Shown: positions 59,706 to 64,000 of the stretch, piece after piece
How the letters are laid out: every line of letters begins with the position of its first letter
Position numbering within the stretch: position 1 is the stretch's first letter
Assembly: GCF_001662485.1 (NCBI RefSeq)
Contig: NZ_JMTM01000046.1
Coordinates: 248,001-312,000 of the forward strand
Source: Flavobacterium succinicans
Lineage (GTDB): Bacteria > Bacteroidota > Bacteroidia > Flavobacteriales > Flavobacteriaceae
Reading direction: 5' to 3'
DNA length: 64,000 bases
The notes under the pieces: model-generated
Told to the model about the DNA's origin: nothing
The model's database searches: none
What the model saw: the letters and a program-made list of their open reading frames with translations, nothing else
Position numbers and translations under genes: made by a program

Positions 59706-60692
59706 TTAGTAAGCAGTCCATCCTCCGTCTGTTGCGTAGGTGCCTCCTGTTAGATTAGAAGCTTCATCTGATAATAAAAACAAAATTACCGAAGCTTGTT
59801 CCCATGGGGTTGACATTCTGTGTTTGCTGTCATTTTGCATTAGTAAACTTTCTGTTTTAGCACCTCCCATTCCTGTGATGCCTCTTTTTTTTACTTCTTT
59901 TACAAATTCAAAGGCTTTATCTGTCATTGGTGTTTTCGTAGCTGCCATGTTTACTGAGTTTACACGTATTCCATAAGGTGCATAATCAATAGCGGCGTTT
60001 TTAGTCAAACCGTTTACAGCATATTTACTCGCAACATAAGCTGGATTACCTGCTAAACCCGTTAACCCAGCAATAGAACCAACGGTTACTATTGATCCTC
60101 CTTTGCCTTCTTTAAGCAATTGTTTCAATACAGAACGCATCGATTTGAAAGTACCAGTAGCATTGACATCAAAAACGAAATCCCAATATTCGTCCGTAGC
60201 GGCATCAACTGCTGCAGGAAGCAAAGCGGTTTGTTTGTCATAATCTAATGGGTCACCAGAGTGAATTCCGTCCATTACTCCAGCATTCAAAACGGCTCCG
60301 TCTAATTTTCCGAATTTTTTTATAGTTTCACTGACCAATTTTTTACAATCTTCTGTACTTCGAATATCTGTTTTTACAAATAATACTTTTCCTCCATTGG
60401 CTTCAATCGTTTTGGCAGTCGCATTACCTTCTTTTTCTAACCAGTCTGCGATTACAACTAACGCCCCTTCTTTGGAAGCTCTAATGGCTGTTGCTCGCCC
60501 AATCCCTCTTGCTGCGCCAGTAATTATGACAACTTTTCCTTTTAGTCGATCTTTAGCAAAATAAGTAGAATCGATGGGCGTGATGTCATTCTTTTTGGGA
60601 GTAGATTGAGAGTAAACCAAAGAGATCGCAAAAAGGAAAGCGAGAACAAATCCTTTTTTTATTAATGATTTAGCCAAAATTAGAGTTTTCAT
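59706..60692 (-). CDS. SDR oxidoreductase with a Sec signal peptide (predicted periplasmic)
   Basis: This 328-residue protein is a classical short-chain dehydrogenase with the cofactor loop TGAARGIG near residue 60, LNAGVMDG near 135, Ser in TVGSIAG near 205, and the YxxxK pair in PAYVASK near 220. It ends TGGTYATDGGWTAY. Unusually, the first ~27 residues form a signal peptide (KKGFVLAFLFAISLVYSQS, cleavage likely after YS), with no twin-arginine motif. Catalytic residues are intact, so it is either an active periplasmic enzyme needing exported NAD(P) or a membrane-tethered one. The ATG at 60692 is preferred to 60716 because it gives a compact basic n-region. It is paired with the barrel gene 11 bp downstream. 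Confidence 0.85.
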   Translation of the reverse strand: MKTLILAKSLIKKGFVLAFLFAISLVYSQSTPKKNDITPIDSTYFAKDRLKGKVVIITGAARGIGRATAIRASKEGALVVIADWLEKEGNATAKTIEANGGKVLFVKTDIRSTEDCKKLVSETIKKFGKLDGAVLNAGVMDGIHSGDPLDYDKQTALLPAAVDAATDEYWDFVFDVNATGTFKSMRSVLKQLLKEGKGGSIVTVGSIAGLTGLAGNPAYVASKYAVNGLTKNAAIDYAPYGIRVNSVNMAATKTPMTDKAFEFVKEVKKRGITGMGGAKTESLLMQNDSKHRMSTPWEQASVILFLLSDEASNLTGGTYATDGGWTAY

Positions 60693-60859
60693 ATTTTTAA
60701 TGTTTAAGTTGAACATAAATTATTATATAGTATAAAATTAAAGCAAATAATTCATTTCTCTTTTAATAGGAACAGAATAAAGTTTTTTTTTGGGAGTAAA
60801 ATAAGAATACACTTATTTATTTTGGCGCTATGTCTGCATAAAAAATGCTGTTTTTTTGG

Positions 60860-61135
60860 CTACATACAAAACAAGGTGATTATCGTTAAAATGATAACGG
60901 AAAAAACTACTCCTCTAGCCATCAAGTCTTTATTCGTTTTTAATAAAATTCCAAATGCAATTAAATCCAATAAAGATCCAACGGTGATTAGTTTACCTAA
61001 ATAGCCTTGTGATTTTAGTATTTGAACGCCTTCAATAAATTCATAGTCTGTGAAAAAAGTCATAAACAAAAATGAGCCTAGTAACGAAGCTGCTATTCCA
61101 ACAAGGAAACCATATAATAAATCGATTTTATTCAT
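60860..61135 (-). CDS. Small membrane protein of unknown function
   Basis: This 91-residue protein has three hydrophobic segments: LLYGFLVGIAASLLGSFLFM (residues 5-24), KLITVGSLLDLIAFGILL (about 48-65) and FSVIILTIITLFCM at the end. An acidic loop (FTDYEFIEGVQILK) lies after the first segment. No family is recognised. It overlaps the surE stop by 8 bp, so it is translationally coupled to surE. Confidence 0.75.
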   Translation of the reverse strand: MNKIDLLYGFLVGIAASLLGSFLFMTFFTDYEFIEGVQILKSQGYLGKLITVGSLLDLIAFGILLKTNKDLMARGVVFSVIILTIITLFCM

Positions 61136-61916
61136 TCCAATTCCAAGTGTTGAGTTGTTGAATGGTGTGGTGTGCCGTCAGATCAAACTGAACAGGAACT
61201 ACAGAAACATAGCCGTTTTCTAAAGCCCATTCATCGGTATCTTCTCCTTTATCTTGGTTGACGAATTCGCCACTTAACCAATAGTATTCTTTTCCGAAAG
61301 GTGTTTTTCTTTTGTCGAATTTCTCTACCCATTGTGCTTTGGCTTGTCGACAAATTTTAATGCCTTTGATGTCATTTTCTTCTAGTTTCGGAAAATTGAC
61401 ATTCAAAACAACTCCTGCTGGAAGTCCTTTCTCTAGGGTTTCGAGGGCTATTTTTTTTACGAAAGACAAAATAGGAGAAAAATCAGCATCCCAATTATAA
61501 TCCAAAAGCGAGAATCCAATGGCAGGAATACCCTCGATTCCAGCTTCAACGGCTGCACTCATGGTTCCAGAATAAATGACATTAATGGAGGAGTTGGATC
61601 CATGATTAATGCCTGAAACACATAAATCTGGTTTTTGTTTCAAGATTTCATTGGTGGCCATTTTTACACAATCTACTGGAGTCCCAGAACAGCTGTATTG
61701 TGTGATCGCATCGCCCTCTTTCGAAAGTTTATTCAAATACAAAGTGCTGTTGATGGTAATGGCGTGTCCCATCGCGCTCTGAGGTTTATCTGGAGCAACA
61801 ACGATCACATTTCCAATTTGAGTCATTACACTGATTAAAGCTTGGATTCCAGGTGCGGAAATCCCGTCATCATTGGTAATTAATAGAAGTGGTTTTTTGG
61901 AAGGCATGGTTTTCAT
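61128..61916 (-). CDS. surE: 5'/3'-nucleotidase SurE
   Basis: This 262-residue protein is a SurE phosphatase that removes phosphate from nucleoside monophosphates (and short polyphosphate), using a divalent metal. Motifs are LLITNDDGISAPGIQAL with the metal Asp pair near residue 13, APDKPQSAMGHAITI near 42, GTPVDCVKMA near 80, SGINHGSNSSINVIYSGTMS near 100 with the conserved Asn and Ser, and GIPAIGFSL near 130. The ATG at 61916 is used; 61907 is an alternative. A TATATTTG element lies 12 bp before the start. It is coupled to the small membrane protein downstream. Confidence 0.95.
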   Translation of the reverse strand: MKTMPSKKPLLLITNDDGISAPGIQALISVMTQIGNVIVVAPDKPQSAMGHAITINSTLYLNKLSKEGDAITQYSCSGTPVDCVKMATNEILKQKPDLCVSGINHGSNSSINVIYSGTMSAAVEAGIEGIPAIGFSLLDYNWDADFSPILSFVKKIALETLEKGLPAGVVLNVNFPKLEENDIKGIKICRQAKAQWVEKFDKRKTPFGKEYYWLSGEFVNQDKGEDTDEWALENGYVSVVPVQFDLTAHHTIQQLNTWNWNE

Positions 61917-61927
61917 TTAAATTTTCA

Positions 61928-61935
61928 CAAATATA
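61928..61935 (-). promoter_or_regulatory. -7 element (TATATTTG) of surE
   Basis: The minus strand reads TATATTTG 12 bp before the surE ATG, matching the TAnnTTTG consensus. No clear -33 TTG is seen. Confidence 0.45.
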
Positions 61936-62041
61936 CTAGGGGTTCGTATTAAAAAGGAGCTAAGCCCTTTTTTTTGTTAACTTTTTTCATAAAAATTAAA
62001 TCCTATCAACATTTTTATATCTTTAACAAAAATTTATAAAG

Positions 62042-62059
62042 AGCCAATGTTTCTTGGCT
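62042..62059. repeat. Inverted repeat in the surE/protease intergenic region
   Basis: AGCCAA-TGTTTC-TTGGCT is a perfect 6-bp dyad about 35 bp before the protease start, in the divergent gap. It could be an operator or a short hairpin; nothing else supports either. Confidence 0.35.
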
Positions 62060-62089
62060 TTATCTTTACATAAATTACACATTTGATTG

Positions 62090-64000
62090 ATGAATGCTAT
62101 TATTACTTTTATGAGAAAAAATTTTAAAATTATACTTGCTACATTATGCTTGTCAGGAGTCTTGTTTGCTTTTACCATTAATGGTACAAAGAAGGACACT
62201 GTAGATCCTGAAAGAGATAGACTCTTGTTAGAGTTGTTGACTTTTGTAATTGAAAAAGGGCATTATGATCCGGCGGTTATGGATGACGAATTTTCAAAAG
62301 GGGTGTATAAAGATTATATTCAAGCCTTAGATCCCTCTAAACGCTTTTTCTTGCAATCAGATATCGATGAATTTGCTAAATACGAATTGGATTTAGATGA
62401 CCAAATCAACAATAAGGAATTAACGTTTTTCGAGTTGACTTATTCTCGCTTGATGGTTCGTATGGAAGAAAGCAAGAAAGTCTACAAAGCATTATTGGCT
62501 ACTCCGAATAATTTTTCTATCGATGAAAGTTTCGACACGGATTATGAAAAAATGCCTTATGCTAAAAACAATAAAGAATTGGTAGAAAGATGGCGTAAAC
62601 AAATGAAATTGTCTGCCTTGTCTTCTATTACGGAGCGTTTGCGTTTGCAAGAAAGTAAAGGGAAAGCAGTTGAAGGTGCAGAAACAACTAAAACAGAAGA
62701 GTTAAGTTCTGATTTAGGAATGGATGCTAATTTAAAAGCAGATAAAAATACGAAAATAAAGACTTTTGCAGAATTAGAAGCAGAAAGTAGAGTGAATATT
62801 GGAAAGTCTTTAGACGAATCTTTTGGTTTTATTAAAGAATTGACCAGAGATGATTGGTTTACGGTGTATATCAATTCCATTATGACTCGCTTTGATCCGC
62901 ATACAAGCTATTTTGCACCAGAAGAAAAAGAACGTTTTGACGTGAGCATGAGTGGGAAACTCGAAGGAATTGGCGCTCGTTTGCAAAAGAAAAATGATTT
63001 TACAGAAATCAGTGAATTGATTTCAGGCGGTCCTGCTTGGAGAGGTCGACAACTCGAGGCTGGAGATGTTATTTTGAAAGTAGGTCAAGCTAGTGCCGAA
63101 CCTGTTGATGTGGTAGGAATGCGTTTGGATGATGTTGTTAAAAAGATTAAAGGTCCGAAAGGCACTATTGTTCGTTTAACAGTAAAAAAGGTGGATGGAA
63201 CTATTAAAAACATTTCTATTGTTCGTGATATTGTTGAAATTGAAGAAACGTATGCTAAATCTAGTGTGGTGGAGAAAAACGGATTGCGTTATGGAGTGAT
63301 TTATTTGCCAAAATTTTATATCGATTTTGAAAATCGTGACGGACGTGATGCGGGTAAAGATATTGCTATTGAGGTAGAACGTTTGAAGCAAGCTAAAGTA
63401 AACGGAATTGTTTTAGATGTAAGAGATGATGGAGGTGGCTCTTTGTCTACTGTAGTTGATATTGCTGGACTTTTTATTCAAGAGGGGCCAATTGTTCAAG
63501 TGAAATCTGCGGGCAAGAAAAAAGAAGTGCTTTACGATAGGGATCCAAAAATAGAATGGGATGGCCCATTGGTAATTATGGTGAATAGTTTTTCAGCTTC
63601 TGCATCAGAGATTTTAGCGGCTGCTATCCAAGATTACAAACGCGGAATTATTATTGGTAGCAAGCAAACCTACGGAAAAGGAACAGTTCAAAACGTGATT
63701 GATTTGAATCAATTTGTCCGTAATAGTTCTGTGGGTGATTTAGGAGCTTTAAAAACGACTACTCAAAAATTTTATAGAATCAATGGTGGGTCTACTCAGC
63801 GTGAAGGTGTTAGTAGTGATGTAGTAATGCCAGATCGTTATGCTTATCTAAAGATGGGCGAACGCGATGTTGATAATGCTATGCCATGGGACAAGATTGA
63901 CGCTGCTCCTTTTACGCAATGGAAAAACACTGAAAATTTTGATAAAGCCATTGCCAAAAGTAAAGCTAGAATTGCTGAAAATCCTCAGTTTAAATTAATA
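62090..64000 (+). CDS. C-terminal processing peptidase (S41, Prc/Tsp-like), 3' end outside window
   Basis: The frame is open from 62090 to the window edge, giving at least 637 residues. It has a signal peptide (KIILATLCLSGVLFAFTI) and a helical N-terminal domain typical of Prc/Tsp (FDPHTSYFAPEEKERFDVSM near residue 265). A PDZ domain follows (~285-375: GIGARLQKKNDFTEISELIS, GGPAWRGRQLEAGD). The S41 core holds the catalytic Ser in VNSFSASASEILAAA near 505 and the Lys in GSKQTYGKGTVQNV near 525. It cleaves periplasmic proteins from their C-termini. ATG 62111 (seven codons later) is an equally likely start. The C-terminal part is missing here. Confidence 0.9.
   Translation, partial: MNAIITFMRKNFKIILATLCLSGVLFAFTINGTKKDTVDPERDRLLLELLTFVIEKGHYDPAVMDDEFSKGVYKDYIQALDPSKRFFLQSDIDEFAKYELDLDDQINNKELTFFELTYSRLMVRMEESKKVYKALLATPNNFSIDESFDTDYEKMPYAKNNKELVERWRKQMKLSALSSITERLRLQESKGKAVEGAETTKTEELSSDLGMDANLKADKNTKIKTFAELEAESRVNIGKSLDESFGFIKELTRDDWFTVYINSIMTRFDPHTSYFAPEEKERFDVSMSGKLEGIGARLQKKNDFTEISELISGGPAWRGRQLEAGDVILKVGQASAEPVDVVGMRLDDVVKKIKGPKGTIVRLTVKKVDGTIKNISIVRDIVEIEETYAKSSVVEKNGLRYGVIYLPKFYIDFENRDGRDAGKDIAIEVERLKQAKVNGIVLDVRDDGGGSLSTVVDIAGLFIQEGPIVQVKSAGKKKEVLYDRDPKIEWDGPLVIMVNSFSASASEILAAAIQDYKRGIIIGSKQTYGKGTVQNVIDLNQFVRNSSVGDLGALKTTTQKFYRINGGSTQREGVSSDVVMPDRYAYLKMGERDVDNAMPWDKIDAAPFTQWKNTENFDKAIAKSKARIAENPQFKLI

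Overview
The window is an AT-rich chromosome segment from a member of the Bacteroidota, most likely Flavobacteriaceae and probably Flavobacterium. The evidence is the TAnnTTTG-type promoters (best seen before both tRNA genes), TonB-receptor and TonB-C/M56 families, a mevalonate-pathway pair with the GYDIA-type GHMP kinase, the coaX/outer-membrane-protein/lptC/ppiD order, tRNA genes without encoded CCA, and the near absence of Shine-Dalgarno sequences.

Layout. 1-1101: the tail of an unidentified gene, an MmcQ/YjbR-like protein and an HNH-like protein. 1191-22519: one long minus-strand exopolysaccharide (EPS) region. Read in the direction of transcription it starts with a regulatory set (NtrC-type sigma-54 activator, FIST sensor, hybrid histidine kinase, stand-alone receiver). 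It continues with export and assembly genes (Wza-like lipoprotein, Wzc-like protein with a degenerate kinase domain, Wzx-like flippase, Wzy-like polymerase) and ends with glycosyltransferases, an acyltransferase, an unusual three-part kinase fusion and a WecA-type initiating transferase. Three transcription-unit starts in this region carry the same dyad, TTCCA-N5-TGGAA, upstream of a shared TTTTGGC element. This suggests one enhancer-binding regulator, plausibly the NtrC-type protein encoded at the head of the region.

22771-29806: a PH-domain protein, a DUF4407 protein, then a phosphate-scavenging set (TonB receptor, purple-acid-phosphatase-like enzyme, beta-propeller phytase). This set is preceded by an array of 7-bp repeats with exact 11-bp period that resembles a Pho box. 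29893-33484: pckA, a DUF423 protein and a saccharopine-dehydrogenase-family enzyme. 33575-36922: a MORN lipoprotein, BlaI, BlaR1/TonB and TonB-C operon whose promoter is overlapped by a BlaI-type dyad. 37029-38955: a GC-rich intergenic repeat, an M20 dipeptidase, tRNA-Leu(TAG) and tRNA-Phe(GAA).

39078-44149: coaX, an outer-membrane protein, lptC, a small membrane protein and a PpiD-like foldase. 44272-46531: the mevalonate pair. 46852-53997: dipeptidyl peptidase IV followed by three tandem POT peptide transporters. 54052-57821: a possible small ORF, a secreted thioredoxin, comEC and lpxB. 57979-60716: an outer-membrane barrel with a POTRA-like N-terminus, paired with an SDR enzyme that carries a Sec signal peptide. 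60860-64000: a small membrane protein, surE, and the start of a C-terminal processing protease that runs off the window.

No CRISPR array, insertion sequence, prophage, rRNA or replication origin was seen.
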